Notes under the pieces: model-generated
What the model was told of the DNA's origin: nothing
Seen by the model: the letters and a program-made list of their open reading frames with translations, nothing else
Database searches by the model: none
Source of the DNA: Paraglaciecola mesophila
GTDB lineage: Bacteria; Pseudomonadota; Gammaproteobacteria; Enterobacterales; Alteromonadaceae
NCBI RefSeq assembly: GCF_009906955.1
Contig: NZ_CP047656.1
Coordinates: forward strand, 682,001-746,000
DNA: 64,000 bases
Direction: 5' to 3'
Position numbers and translations under genes: made by a program
Part shown: piece after piece, positions 27,421 through 37,001 of the stretch
Layout of the letters: the number at the start of each line of letters is the position of its first letter
How positions within the stretch are numbered: the stretch's first letter is position 1

Positions 27421-27806
27421 GAAATAGTGCTCACGCCGGTTAATCCAAAATTAAGATTAAGTAGAGTACCTGCATGATAAACGAGTTTGAGCTAATGCGT
27501 TCGGATCAGGCCGCGGAATGTGGCACAACCTACGAGGGCGTTATGATGGCAATAACTTAACGGTTATTGATCCACGAACATAGACTGATGAGAAAGGCTG
27601 AGCGGTCACCGGGCTACGGCGGAGTGAGTAAGGTAGGCGCTGTTCATTGAGAGATGAATAATCCACGGATACCAGCATGACAACCGACGACATTACTGCC
27701 TCATCCGGTGCGTTAGCTCATTTATTTAGAGCAAGAAAGCAGCGAATTATGGACCGAAAAAATGTCAGGAAGACACTCGGTTTTTATTGACAAGGGGAGT
27801 CATACC
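27421..27806 (+). ncRNA. Putative seekRNA/bridge RNA region of the IS1111-group element
   Basis: In the IS1111 group the long non-coding end downstream of the transposase encodes the guide RNA that selects the target. This 386-bp end has no ORF and contains two words matching attC R' cores: GGGCGTTATG (27536-27545; the reconstructed occupied site is AGGCGTTATG) and GCGTTAGCT (27710-27718; identical to nine bases of the attC at 22662). These could be the target- and donor-recognising loops. The RNA boundaries and fold are not determined here. Confidence 0.5.
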
Positions 27807-27903
27807 AACGCCTCATTCAGAAGTAAATAATTGTTGGCTAAAATAAGCGAGGCACGAGCAAATAGCCAACTGTTATTTTTCCTGCTGAAATGACTTGTTA
27901 TAT
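27807..27903 (-). repeat. attC site of the 151-aa secreted-protein cassette (abutting the IS1111-group element)
   Basis: Minus strand: ATATAACAAGTC (R'') to GAGGCGTT, where the IS begins; the last bases of R' (ATGC) are on the far side at 26198-26201. The centre AGTTGGCTA / TAGCCAAC pairs around a loop with GAGGCACG. It is nearly the same sequence family as the attC at 25730. Confidence 0.75.
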
Positions 27904-27905
27904 GG

Positions 27906-28361
27906 TTATTGCACCAAAGCTTTTAGCTCTTCTTTTGCTGTAAGCTCAATTGGATACTCAATAAATAACTTAAACCTTTGAATGATGCCATTCTTTACGT
28001 AAACCAAATACTTAGCACCTGCATAAAGCTCATCGCCACGTAAATCATAACTCATTGAACAATCAATGCTAATGAGATTTGATTTAAAAAAGTTTAAAAC
28101 GTGAGTGTTGGTATTATCACCTTTCAATATATCCACTTCTGAAAATACAGGAAAAATAGTAAAACCTGCATCTTGCTCTTCTTTTCTGAAATCAAAAAGC
28201 TTAGCTATGAATATCAAATCAGAATTTTTACGTAATTCTTTTAAGTTATTTAAATATTCAACATGTGCCTTTTCCATGCTTTTCTCAAAATCAGCATAAG
28301 AACCACGACACGCAAAAGAGTGGCTAGAAATGAATACCAAAATGATGAGGATATACTTCAT
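27906..28361 (-). CDS. Exported protein of unknown function (cassette gene)
   Basis: 151 aa from the ATG at 28361 (MKYILIILVFISSHSFACRGS); a longer frame reads into attC. A signal peptide is evident; the Cys after SFA is not a good lipobox, so cleavage by signal peptidase I is more likely. The mature part is charged with one further Cys (ISIDCSMSYDL), allowing a disulfide. It includes AGAKYLVYVKNG, a pattern seen in small secreted beta proteins. Family not recognised. Confidence 0.6.
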   Translation of the reverse strand: MKYILIILVFISSHSFACRGSYADFEKSMEKAHVEYLNNLKELRKNSDLIFIAKLFDFRKEEQDAGFTIFPVFSEVDILKGDNTNTHVLNFFKSNLISIDCSMSYDLRGDELYAGAKYLVYVKNGIIQRFKLFIEYPIELTAKEELKALVQ

Positions 28362-28370
28362 GATTAAACC

Positions 28371-28472
28371 ATATAACGCCCGCCTAACACGCAATGTGTT
28401 GGCGTGGCTTTTTGCGTTGTTTGCCAAAACCATGACAACTAACCATTGTCGGAGTTTAGGCGCTTGTTATAC
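28371..28472 (-). repeat. attC site of the lipoprotein cassette, overlapping its gene end
   Basis: About 102 bp. Minus strand from GTATAACAAGCGCC to GGGCGTTATAT. Inner arms CAATGTGTTGGC.../...GACAACTAACCATTG are imperfectly complementary, giving a long attC-type hairpin. The last codons of the lipoprotein gene (stop at 28456) lie inside it. Confidence 0.75.
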
Positions 28473-28923
28473 GAAAATTATCGACAATTTTGCAAATTTC
28501 TTCGGGAGCAACGTCAATTAGTCGTTGGTGGATTTCAGGCGTACTTCCCATCAAAGGTCCAACCATAAACACTTCAAAACCGTTTGTGTCGATATTATCG
28601 ATTCGGTCTTTTATCACATAACCCTTTGGTACATATTCAGTATTACTGAATTCTACAGTGCTAATTAAGTGTCCATTCTCAATAACATATCTGTTTGCGT
28701 AGTAAGTTATATCTACTCTGCCTTTTGCATCAAATTCATAAGACAAAACACATTTACGCCCTTCTTCAGTAAAACCAATTTGACTGAACCAATAAGGATA
28801 TCGACCGTCAAATTTTAATTCCCAAGTCCCGACTAGTTGAGAAGGGCTATATGCCACTTGTTTCGTTGTCGATGTACAAGAGCTTAAACACAAAATAATG
28901 ATAAAAATAAATGTAGGCTTCAA
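28456..28923 (-). CDS. Lipoprotein of unknown function (cassette gene)
   Basis: 155 aa with AAGGAG nine bases before the ATG. Signal peptide with lipobox CLSSC (MKPTFIFIIILCLSSC), then SPSQLVGTWELKFDGRYPYW, a lipocalin-like small-beta pattern (GTW...), and a C-terminus ending in attC-encoded RITSA. It probably sits in the outer membrane facing the periplasm. Function unknown; GTWE resembles lipocalin-like domains, which is only suggestive. Confidence 0.7.
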   Translation of the reverse strand: MKPTFIFIIILCLSSCTSTTKQVAYSPSQLVGTWELKFDGRYPYWFSQIGFTEEGRKCVLSYEFDAKGRVDITYYANRYVIENGHLISTVEFSNTEYVPKGYVIKDRIDNIDTNGFEVFMVGPLMGSTPEIHQRLIDVAPEEICKIVDNFRITSA

Positions 28924-28938
28924 CAGAATCTCCTTCTC

Positions 28939-29503
28939 GTATAACGCTTATTATCGAGCATGTCGTATATGCAACTTCTCGATTCGATTATTTTTTTCGT
29001 CATTTTAAGTTCTTACCTTCTGATTTTATTCAGTATTTTTACTATCGTACGAGTAAAACCACTCGAAGTTGCAAAAGCAAAAGGAGACCTTGGTTTAACG
29101 AGACTTTTCTGCTACCTATTAAAAACCATGTGAAAAATATTTTCCAAAATTAAATTAATAACTTAGCGTTTTTAAGAAAAACAAAGCGAGACCAACCAAG
29201 ATTACATAATAGGAAGCGACATGGGCATTATTCACTAAATCCGATTACACCTGATTTTTTATACAGGTCATTTAATTTGATTGAATCCTATTAATCGAAT
29301 CTGATAGATCACGTTAAAACCTCTTCATCTAATACTGTTAACACCAACGCCATGGAACAATTATCACTCTGCCTAAAAACAAAAAACGCGATAATCAATA
29401 TCGCGTTTTTGATTTGATAAAGCTTTGCTTACTTTCGTTTAGCTAAAGCTTTATCGCTTGGCTCGTACAACTTAGTTAAAGTTGTAAAGTTACCACTACG
29501 TAG
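28939..29503. other. Proximal end of cassette array and non-coding region before the pullulanase gene
   Basis: 565 bp. GTATAACGC at 28939-28947 is another attC R' half; the arms GCAACTTCTCGA (28971 on) and CTCGAAGTTGC (29061 on) may be the rest of a degenerate attC or an attI-like site. No integrase gene follows, although the cassette orientation places it on this side. 29381-29410 carries a hairpin. No credible ORF. Confidence 0.4.
29383..29408. terminator. Bidirectional terminator downstream of the pullulanase gene
   Basis: AAAACGCGATA pairs with TATCGCGTTTT around ATCAA, with A/T runs on both sides. It lies about 100 bp after the pullulanase stop. Confidence 0.75.
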
Positions 29504-32500
29504 CTATAACTGTGTCACCGTGACTGTTGGGGCTGATGGGTCAGGCCCGACAACGCTAAAGCGATAAGTTGCCGTTGTTGGTATATCAATCATTAAATTA
29601 GCACCGGCGTAAGTCAATTGCTTAGCCTGGCCAACAATGACTTGAGTGTCATCCCCTACACCGCCCAAATCTACCGTTGACCAATCGCCCGTGGCAATTT
29701 TGAATTCGTAACTGCCGGCGTCAATTGCAATATCAACCGTGTAGCTACCGTCAGCGTTAAATACCAGCGCATCAACTTCACCCCAGCCATTCATCCCACC
29801 GCGAATAAAGACCGTATTTTCACCAAACATTTCGGCGTCAAATATGCTGAGCGTCGGTGCGGTTTTCTCACTGGCATCAAATACAAAGGTGTATTGCCCA
29901 TCATAGTCAAAGGTTACTGTCATGTTCGAGCCGCCTGGCGCGAGCGCCTTGCCTTGGCCTACCGTCACATTTGCATCAGCATCTGCTGAGCCAAAGTCCA
30001 CTGTTGACCAGTCTGCAGAAGCAACCTTGAATTCGTAAGAACCTGCTATTACTTCGATGGTTCTGCTGTATTGCCCGCCAATCGCATAGTCCATAGGGTC
30101 ATCTTCACCCCAACCATTGAGCGAGCCGCGCACAAATACGGTAGTACCAAAAAATGGCTCTTCGTTATCCACTGTTAATACCGGCGCTGCTTTATCACTG
30201 GCATCCAAAGTAAATTTGAGCACCCGTGCTTGGCTTAGGGATAACTGTAAATTCGCCCCCCCAGCGGCTAAGGTTTTATCTGCACTAAGCGCCACTGATT
30301 CATCGCCGTTATTGGCGCCAAAATCCACGGTTGACCAATCAGCTGAAGCCACTTTGAACTCATAATCACCAGACTCAATGGATATTGCGGCGGCGTAAAC
30401 ACCATCGCCTTGATAAACCATTTCATCTACTTCACCCCAGCCATTCATCGCACCGCGCACGAACACAGATGTGCTGCCATACGGGACAACATCTGGTGCA
30501 CCTGATGTCGCATAAGCCGATAAGCCCACACCTTGCGCGCCCATTTGTGGTTTAACAAATACCGCTGTGGTCAATGCAGGTACAGTGAACATGCCCTTGC
30601 CTTCATTATCCCCTTCACCTTGGGCAAAGCTTGCACCTCGTACTTGGCTATCAACCGAGTTCATTAACACTGAATGTAACTCAAAGCCTTGTGCGGTTGG
30701 CACGCCATGGGTTTGCTGTTCGCTGCTACTGTTGACGATCACCACTAACGCATCAACCATCGGGTCGATGTCAGCTCGTTGTGTTTGGTTTTCTCCTGCC
30801 TCGCCATTGTCAGCGGCTAGGCCATCATCAATACTCATCACAATCAAACCTTGGGTTTGACGTGCGCCGATATTATGAAAGCCAACACGGTCGATAATGT
30901 CGTCAGCCGTGGTTAGGCGGAATAATGCTGATGAGCTGCGTATTTTAAGCAACTCATTAAACACATTGGATGCAAACTCGATTTCGGTCATGCTGGCCGC
31001 GCGCTCAGGGCTGTAAATGAAATTAGCCATTTCTGCCCAGCGACCTTCGTTATCTTGAGCTAACGGTAGCCCCACCAGCCAGTTATTACTGTTCATAGTG
31101 AAATCTACATAGTTAAACCAATCGCCTGCATCATAGGTGTTGCGATCCATCGATTTTGAGCGCAAGAAATCTCCGCCTAATTGAAAGAACGGAATACCTT
31201 GAGACATCAAAGGAAGGGTCGCCGCAATATTCTGCGCCCTTACCCGCTCGGCCAAGGTCATATCATTGGGTAAGGTGTACTGCAATTGATCCCATAGGGT
31301 TTCATTATCATGCTTTGACACATAGTTGATGATGTCAGCTGGGTCAGTTGCGTAGCCACCAATATTACTGGTGGCTGACGCTGCGCCTTTAAAATCTTCC
31401 AAAATATAGTCAGTTAACGTGCCTGCTAGGCTCATTTTAACCTTATCTTGAGCGGCTAATGCGCTATCGCTTGGCTCGGTACTGAATATTTGACCTTGGC
31501 GTACGGCTTCTCGAATGCGGTCGTTGTAGGTGCCAATTTGTGTGCCTGCCATATTAATTTGCGTGGCTTGCTCGTAGCCTCGGTCTTCTTTTATCCAACC
31601 TTCACCATAGAAATAGTTGTCTTCATCCACCGCTTTAACGGCGGCTTCTAAGCGCAGCATGGTGTCTTTGGTGGCTTGACTCATAATGTCGAAACGGAAT
31701 GAATCAAACTTGTATTGCGTGGCCCACATCACCAACGAGTCTTGCATGAACTTTTCCATCATGCGATTGCGTGGCTCGGTGTCGTCACAGCACGTTTCGC
31801 GCACGATGCCACCAGTAACTGTGTCGTATCTGTGATAATAGCCCGGCACGACTTTATCTAGTACCGATTTGCCATTTAAGCCAGAGGCGTTGGTATGGTT
31901 GTACACCACATCGAGCGCTACCCGTAGGCCCATTTCGTGTAATGATTGATTCATCGCACGCATTTCTTTTATGCGTGTTACACCGTCCGCGTCAGATGCA
32001 TAACTGCCCTCAGGTACATTGAAATGATACGGATCGTAGCCCCAGTTAAATCTGTCATCACCACGCATTTGCTCCGTTAACGCTTGGGCTTTTTGTGGCT
32101 CAGCGATAGCATCATAACTGTCAAACACAGATTGCAGGGTCGCGTCTGCGTTTTCTTCATCGCACACGGCCGCTTGGCGATTTAGGCGGCATAAATCTGC
32201 TACAGTACTGGTCAAGTCAACACTTTGGCTTTCATCTTCTTCGACCGTTGCCATGTCGTTAGCTGGTAAAACATGAAAATGAGTCAAACCGTTTTCAACT
32301 AATTTCGCTAAATGCTGATTGGGCACACTGCCCTGTTCGGTGAACGCCAAATATTTACCGCGATTAGCGGCGCTGGTACTCTCATCGCGCACACTAAAAT
32401 CCCGAATATGACCTTCGTAGATCACAGCATCTTCAGGATTGGTGATGGTGGGAATAACGTGGGTCTCCCACCCTTCAGGTTTTAGGTCTTCGTCATTTAA

Positions 32501-33856
32501 GTTTACAAACTGCGAGAAGCGGCTATTGGTGGATAAGCTTAACGAGTAAGGGTCGGTTGTGAGCATGGTTTCAAGGGCCATAGTCACTGGATGATAGGCT
32601 GTTACTTCGAAACGATACAACTGACGGTCTAGTTCAGCACCGCCTTCATAGCGCCATATACCACTATTGCTATCAAGCACCATGGGGTAGCTGGCAGTCT
32701 CTGCTTTTGCATCGTTGTATAGTTTCAAGCTCACTGTCTGCGCTGTCGGTGCCCATAGGTTAACTTGAATCCCCCCGTCGGTATAAACCGCACCTAAACT
32801 GGCTTCATCAGCATCATTTTCGCCTTGGGTGTACAGCGCATCTATGACGTTAGCTAATTGAATTTGGGTCGCGCCATTAAGCACACCCTCGGCATCATAA
32901 GAGGCTAACACCGCTTGGGTCTTAAGCACCTCTTTTGCCTCCTCCGCGCTCCAATTGCCTGCAAATGCCAACATATTGGCTAAATGCGGCACACGGGCTT
33001 TTTGCTCATCGCTTAGCTCGATTTCTTCAAGTTCGATTGCCGTGCCGCTTAGACCCGTGTCCACATCAACGCTTAAGTCGGCATTAGCTGAATAATGCAA
33101 CTTCACTTGGCTAACAATTGTGGGGTCGATATCCCATAACACAGTATTACCATCTATCCAGTGAGCCGCCGCACCATCAATTTTCACCGGTTGGGGCCCT
33201 AACGACACAATGGGAAATTCGAAAATAGAAGCCACACCAGTAAAGGTAAAGTTCATTCTGGCAAAATCAGGATCGTCCTGCGACAAAGGCATTTTAAAGT
33301 CACCGCCGCCAAGCTCTTTGCCTGCGTCATCTGTGCCTACGTGAATAATAAAATTACCGCATGCCCCTGTTGTGCCCGCATAATCTGGTTTTAATTCAAG
33401 TACCCAATAGGCACCATAGTTAGGATCAATCCCTGTATGCTCCCGGCCATTCGCCCAATCGGTGTCAGCATCAGCGTAGGCATCACACGCATCGTTATTC
33501 CAAGTATGCAGGCGATAGCCTGTGTAAGTTTCATCATTTGGGCTGTTATCGGCACCCTTTGCGGCCAAGTTGAAGTACAACACAGCTTCATCCATGGCGG
33601 GGCTTGCCATAGGTGCTGGTGCTGTGGGGTCGGCCCCTACCACGCAAGACTCATTTAAAGCATCCGGCACGGTTGGCGGCGCACAGCTAATGGGCTCTGG
33701 TGCTACGCAACTGGTGCCAGAGGCATCTGGCACATTGGGTACACTACAAGTAAGTAACGTGGTGCCAGGCTCTGATCCTGAGCCACCACAGCCAGTCAGG
33801 CTTAATAAACTGATCGATATTGCCAATAAAGGCAGGCTATTTGTGCGAGTAAACAT
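29504..33856 (-). CDS. Large lipoprotein pullulanase-type alpha-1,6-glucosidase with three C-terminal repeat modules
   Basis: 1450 aa from the ATG at 33856 (GGAG nine bases upstream). Lipobox LTGC, Cys23, anchors it as a lipoprotein. Two short Cys-containing PxVPDA repeats, then a pullulanase-associated domain (about 85-200), CBM48-like and GH13 domains: DVVYNHT (about 647), FRFDIM with the nucleophile Asp (about 718), YGEGW (about 748) and HDN (about 847). About residues 1129-1450 are three 108-110-aa modules, each with VRG-x-x-NGWGE and YEFKxA-x-x-DWSTVD, probably starch-binding. It cleaves alpha-1,6 branches of glycogen, amylopectin or pullulan at the cell surface. It follows a TonB receptor gene by about 100 bp. 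Confidence 0.9.
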   Translation of the reverse strand: MFTRTNSLPLLAISISLLSLTGCGGSGSEPGTTLLTCSVPNVPDASGTSCVAPEPISCAPPTVPDALNESCVVGADPTAPAPMASPAMDEAVLYFNLAAKGADNSPNDETYTGYRLHTWNNDACDAYADADTDWANGREHTGIDPNYGAYWVLELKPDYAGTTGACGNFIIHVGTDDAGKELGGGDFKMPLSQDDPDFARMNFTFTGVASIFEFPIVSLGPQPVKIDGAAAHWIDGNTVLWDIDPTIVSQVKLHYSANADLSVDVDTGLSGTAIELEEIELSDEQKARVPHLANMLAFAGNWSAEEAKEVLKTQAVLASYDAEGVLNGATQIQLANVIDALYTQGENDADEASLGAVYTDGGIQVNLWAPTAQTVSLKLYNDAKAETASYPMVLDSNSGIWRYEGGAELDRQLYRFEVTAYHPVTMALETMLTTDPYSLSLSTNSRFSQFVNLNDEDLKPEGWETHVIPTITNPEDAVIYEGHIRDFSVRDESTSAANRGKYLAFTEQGSVPNQHLAKLVENGLTHFHVLPANDMATVEEDESQSVDLTSTVADLCRLNRQAAVCDEENADATLQSVFDSYDAIAEPQKAQALTEQMRGDDRFNWGYDPYHFNVPEGSYASDADGVTRIKEMRAMNQSLHEMGLRVALDVVYNHTNASGLNGKSVLDKVVPGYYHRYDTVTGGIVRETCCDDTEPRNRMMEKFMQDSLVMWATQYKFDSFRFDIMSQATKDTMLRLEAAVKAVDEDNYFYGEGWIKEDRGYEQATQINMAGTQIGTYNDRIREAVRQGQIFSTEPSDSALAAQDKVKMSLAGTLTDYILEDFKGAASATSNIGGYATDPADIINYVSKHDNETLWDQLQYTLPNDMTLAERVRAQNIAATLPLMSQGIPFFQLGGDFLRSKSMDRNTYDAGDWFNYVDFTMNSNNWLVGLPLAQDNEGRWAEMANFIYSPERAASMTEIEFASNVFNELLKIRSSSALFRLTTADDIIDRVGFHNIGARQTQGLIVMSIDDGLAADNGEAGENQTQRADIDPMVDALVVIVNSSSEQQTHGVPTAQGFELHSVLMNSVDSQVRGASFAQGEGDNEGKGMFTVPALTTAVFVKPQMGAQGVGLSAYATSGAPDVVPYGSTSVFVRGAMNGWGEVDEMVYQGDGVYAAAISIESGDYEFKVASADWSTVDFGANNGDESVALSADKTLAAGGANLQLSLSQARVLKFTLDASDKAAPVLTVDNEEPFFGTTVFVRGSLNGWGEDDPMDYAIGGQYSRTIEVIAGSYEFKVASADWSTVDFGSADADANVTVGQGKALAPGGSNMTVTFDYDGQYTFVFDASEKTAPTLSIFDAEMFGENTVFIRGGMNGWGEVDALVFNADGSYTVDIAIDAGSYEFKIATGDWSTVDLGGVGDDTQVIVGQAKQLTYAGANLMIDIPTTATYRFSVVGPDPSAPTVTVTQL

Positions 33857-33959
33857 ACGTTTATACTCCATTAAATTTTTATCAAATATTACGCAGCGCA
33901 GGCGCAACGAATTAAGTCCTACATCAATGAAAACGTGCTTTTCATGAAGGTGAGCGTCT

Positions 33960-36900
33960 TTAAAGTGAATATGTCACGCCCAGAAATATTTGGCGCCCAA
34001 AGTACTGAATGGTCCCCGTCTGTGCTTCGCTGCCGAAATAACTTTTGGTTGGCTCGTCGGTCAAGTTATTCACTTGAAACAACATGCCGAGGTTCTCGTT
34101 GATGTTGTACGACGCCTGATAATCAATCACGGTTTCTGAATCGAAATTAACCACCTGTTCATTAACGGCCACTTGTTTTGACACAAACGCATCACGCCAG
34201 CGCACACTTAATCGCGTTTCGAAATCTTCGTATTCCCAGAACACCGTGGCCGCGACCACGTTTTCAGATAAACCCGGCAAGGTTTGCTCTACCGATGCAC
34301 CGCCTAATGTGGTTTGGGTTTGAATTTCACTTTCTGTGTAGGAATAGCTGGCGCTCATCCCTAAACCTGACCACATGTCAGGAAGAAACGAGTAGATTTG
34401 CGTGTACGACAACTCAGCGCCGCGAATATAGCCGCCTTTGTCATTGTTGACAGCGGTTTCATAACCACCATTTTCAGTAGGCACTTGTACCGATAGACGT
34501 GATCCATCATCATTAAATAAAGGCTCTCCTTCTTCGTCAGTAACCAGAACGGTAATTTCACGTGGGACGGTGAAACCATTGCCAGTAAAATCAAACGGGT
34601 CTTCTTTAAAGGTATTAATAAAAGACTTAATGTCTTTGTAGAATACAGCGGCGACAAATGCACCGTCGGTATCTTCAAAGTACTTCTCATAAGAAATATC
34701 ATACTGATCAGCATAAAAAGGACGAAGGTACGGACTGTTCGTAGCGCTACCAGAAATGATTGCTGTTGGCTTTGATAAAACAATCTCGCCGGTATCCTGA
34801 TCACGAAAAGCTTGTACGTCTTCGACTCGCACTGTGGCATTAGCAAATAAGCGATTGATGGGCGCTCGGCCGAGCACTTTTGCCGCAGCAAAACGCAATT
34901 GTTCGCTATCAGTCAGCTTAAAATTCAGGTTAATTGAAGGTAAATAATCTCGGTATTTATCAGTCAAAAGCGCTGGGCGATAAAAGTCATTCACTAAACC
35001 AGCGTCATCGGTGATGTACTGAGCCCCGTTGGCTGGGTTACCTCTTGTATCAATCACTTCGCCTGTTTCAGGGTCGATGATGTCTTCAGACACGTCTTGC
35101 AGTACGGTAGATGATTGCTCGGTTTCTACCATACGCACCCCCACGTTACCGGTAACGGGTAAGCCAAACAGTTCAGTATCTATGTTTGCCATAACGTAAG
35201 CGGCGGTGACTTTTTCAAACACTTTACCGCTTTCCAGCATGGTCCAGCTAGTGTTAGGCCCCTCGCCAGGTCCGTTTATCACCCCAGGGCTACCCGCTCC
35301 CCAGGTTTTAACTGGCTGTGGTATACCTGAGGGGAACCACGCATTTAGCGCAGAATTTAAGTCAATCGAAAGGTAACTTGGCAAGTAACTAAAATCCCCT
35401 TCCCAATCGACCACTTCAACCATGTCATCAGTTAAGCGCAGTGGTGGTTGGCTGGCAGAGAAACTGGAGTCGCTACCATATTCAAACACTGAACGGTCGT
35501 TGCTGTATTCACGATCAGAGTAACGCGCACCAAATTCAACTGACGATAAAAAAGCGTTGTCGTCAAAATCATAGGTCAGGTCAAAACGATAAGCATTTAG
35601 CTCATCTTCGTTTTCATAAGGATAAATACCGTACTTAGTCACCATCACTTTATCTAAATCCGTGAAAGCATCGGCTTGACTAAATCCAACATCGGGCAAA
35701 TCTAGACCGTGTAGCAAGTAACTAATCGAGATATCACTGTCAAACGCAGGTAATTCAGCGTTGGCATCTTCACCGACAAGCGCCCACAACAGGCCGTTTC
35801 TAAAGTTACTTTTTGCAATGGACTGTGACACATCGAACGCGAGCGTTAAGTTATCTGTTGCTTGCCAGTCCGCGTTAATACCAAAACTGGCCACTTCGTC
35901 ATAGTCTTGGTTGTCATCGTTAACCAACTCTACACGGGTAAAACTTTGTGAAGTACGATTAAACGTACCTCCGATGACAGCGTTATCGTTTAATATTGGG
36001 TTTGCAACCGCGGCTGAAGCACCGCCAAGTTTAACTCGAAAGCCTCGGGCGAATTCTTCTGAGTCAAATTTAGAGAAAAACGCATCCGCTTTTAGAGTAA
36101 AGGTATCAACCGGCGCCCATTCAATCGCGCCCATATAACCGTCACGAGTTTCTTCACCGCCTTTGTGTTGAAACTCAAATCCTTCACTTAAAAATTCCTC
36201 GTCACCGTCGTTATCCACATCTTTAGTGGCGTTATAGGCAAGCCCGACAAACTGAGTGGATACACTGGGTTGAAATAATCGTGCGTAGCCCAGCGCCACA
36301 CCTAAGGTATCGTTTAGATACTTACCTTGATAAGAAAAACTTAAACGATGACCAAACTCTTCTGCATCCGATACCTCACCGGCTCTGTCGTTAAACATAC
36401 CTCTAGCGTTAACATTGAACGTATGCTGCTTATCATTATTTAAAGGGCTGGCGGTTTGTAGCTCTACGCTGCCCGCTACGCCACCTTCAATCAGCGATGC
36501 TTTTGGGGATTTATACACCGCAGCTGAAGAGATTAATTCAGATGGATATTGATCGAACTCAATAGAACGCGAACCACTGGTAGATACTTGTTCACGTCCG
36601 TTGAGGGTCGAGAAAACAAAATCACCAGACATACCACGAATGTTGATCTCTGCAGCTTGGCCGCCGGTTCTTACAGCTGAAATACCAGGTAAACGGGTTA
36701 GTGCATCCGCCATAGACACATCGGGCAAGCCACCTAAATCATCAGCAGAAATTTGCTCGGATACGGTGTCACTAAATCGTTTTTGATTCAGTGATTGAAT
36801 GAGACTGGTGGCAAAGCCTCTGACTTCAATGCGTTCTAGCCCTTGATCATTTTCTCCCGGTTCATTGGCTCTTTGTTCTTGCTCGGTACTCGTGATAGTA

Positions 36901-37001
36901 ACTTCTTCATTTGATTGCTGTGCGAATACTCCCCCCGTCATTAAGGTTGAGCAACTTGCCAGTAACGCAGCGGTAATTAAATTCGGTTTGAATCTTGTCA
37001 T
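33960..37001 (-). CDS. TonB-dependent receptor, probable alpha-glucan/maltodextrin importer
   Basis: 1013 aa. Signal peptide (ending GGVFAQQS), plug with ERIEVRGFATSL and the VSMADALTRLPGISAVRTGGQAAEINIRGM motif, then a long beta-barrel ending FLGVTYSL. This subfamily is the carbohydrate-type receptor of Alteromonadales and Xanthomonadales. It lies upstream of the pullulanase on the same strand, consistent with degradation at the surface followed by uptake of the oligosaccharides. A LacI-operator-like palindrome (37153-37166) lies about 150 bp upstream. Confidence 0.9.
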   Translation of the reverse strand: MTRFKPNLITAALLASCSTLMTGGVFAQQSNEEVTITSTEQEQRANEPGENDQGLERIEVRGFATSLIQSLNQKRFSDTVSEQISADDLGGLPDVSMADALTRLPGISAVRTGGQAAEINIRGMSGDFVFSTLNGREQVSTSGSRSIEFDQYPSELISSAAVYKSPKASLIEGGVAGSVELQTASPLNNDKQHTFNVNARGMFNDRAGEVSDAEEFGHRLSFSYQGKYLNDTLGVALGYARLFQPSVSTQFVGLAYNATKDVDNDGDEEFLSEGFEFQHKGGEETRDGYMGAIEWAPVDTFTLKADAFFSKFDSEEFARGFRVKLGGASAAVANPILNDNAVIGGTFNRTSQSFTRVELVNDDNQDYDEVASFGINADWQATDNLTLAFDVSQSIAKSNFRNGLLWALVGEDANAELPAFDSDISISYLLHGLDLPDVGFSQADAFTDLDKVMVTKYGIYPYENEDELNAYRFDLTYDFDDNAFLSSVEFGARYSDREYSNDRSVFEYGSDSSFSASQPPLRLTDDMVEVVDWEGDFSYLPSYLSIDLNSALNAWFPSGIPQPVKTWGAGSPGVINGPGEGPNTSWTMLESGKVFEKVTAAYVMANIDTELFGLPVTGNVGVRMVETEQSSTVLQDVSEDIIDPETGEVIDTRGNPANGAQYITDDAGLVNDFYRPALLTDKYRDYLPSINLNFKLTDSEQLRFAAAKVLGRAPINRLFANATVRVEDVQAFRDQDTGEIVLSKPTAIISGSATNSPYLRPFYADQYDISYEKYFEDTDGAFVAAVFYKDIKSFINTFKEDPFDFTGNGFTVPREITVLVTDEEGEPLFNDDGSRLSVQVPTENGGYETAVNNDKGGYIRGAELSYTQIYSFLPDMWSGLGMSASYSYTESEIQTQTTLGGASVEQTLPGLSENVVAATVFWEYEDFETRLSVRWRDAFVSKQVAVNEQVVNFDSETVIDYQASYNINENLGMLFQVNNLTDEPTKSYFGSEAQTGTIQYFGRQIFLGVTYSL

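Larger units (their letters stand above)
26202..27806 (+). mobile_element. IS1111-group (IS110 family) insertion sequence with subterminal repeats, at an attC core
   Basis: Subterminal inverted repeats ATGACTCCC-T (26209-26218) and A-GGGGAGTCAT (27793-27803) flank a DEDD transposase; a subterminal position is the hallmark of the IS1111 group. The ends given assume 7 bp outside the left repeat and 3 bp outside the right, as in IS4321/IS5075. With those ends the empty site reads ...CGCAT|AACGCCTC..., a complete attC R' box (GGCGTTATGC on the minus strand). About 385 bp of non-coding DNA lies after the transposase. Ends are inferred, not proven. Confidence 0.75.
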
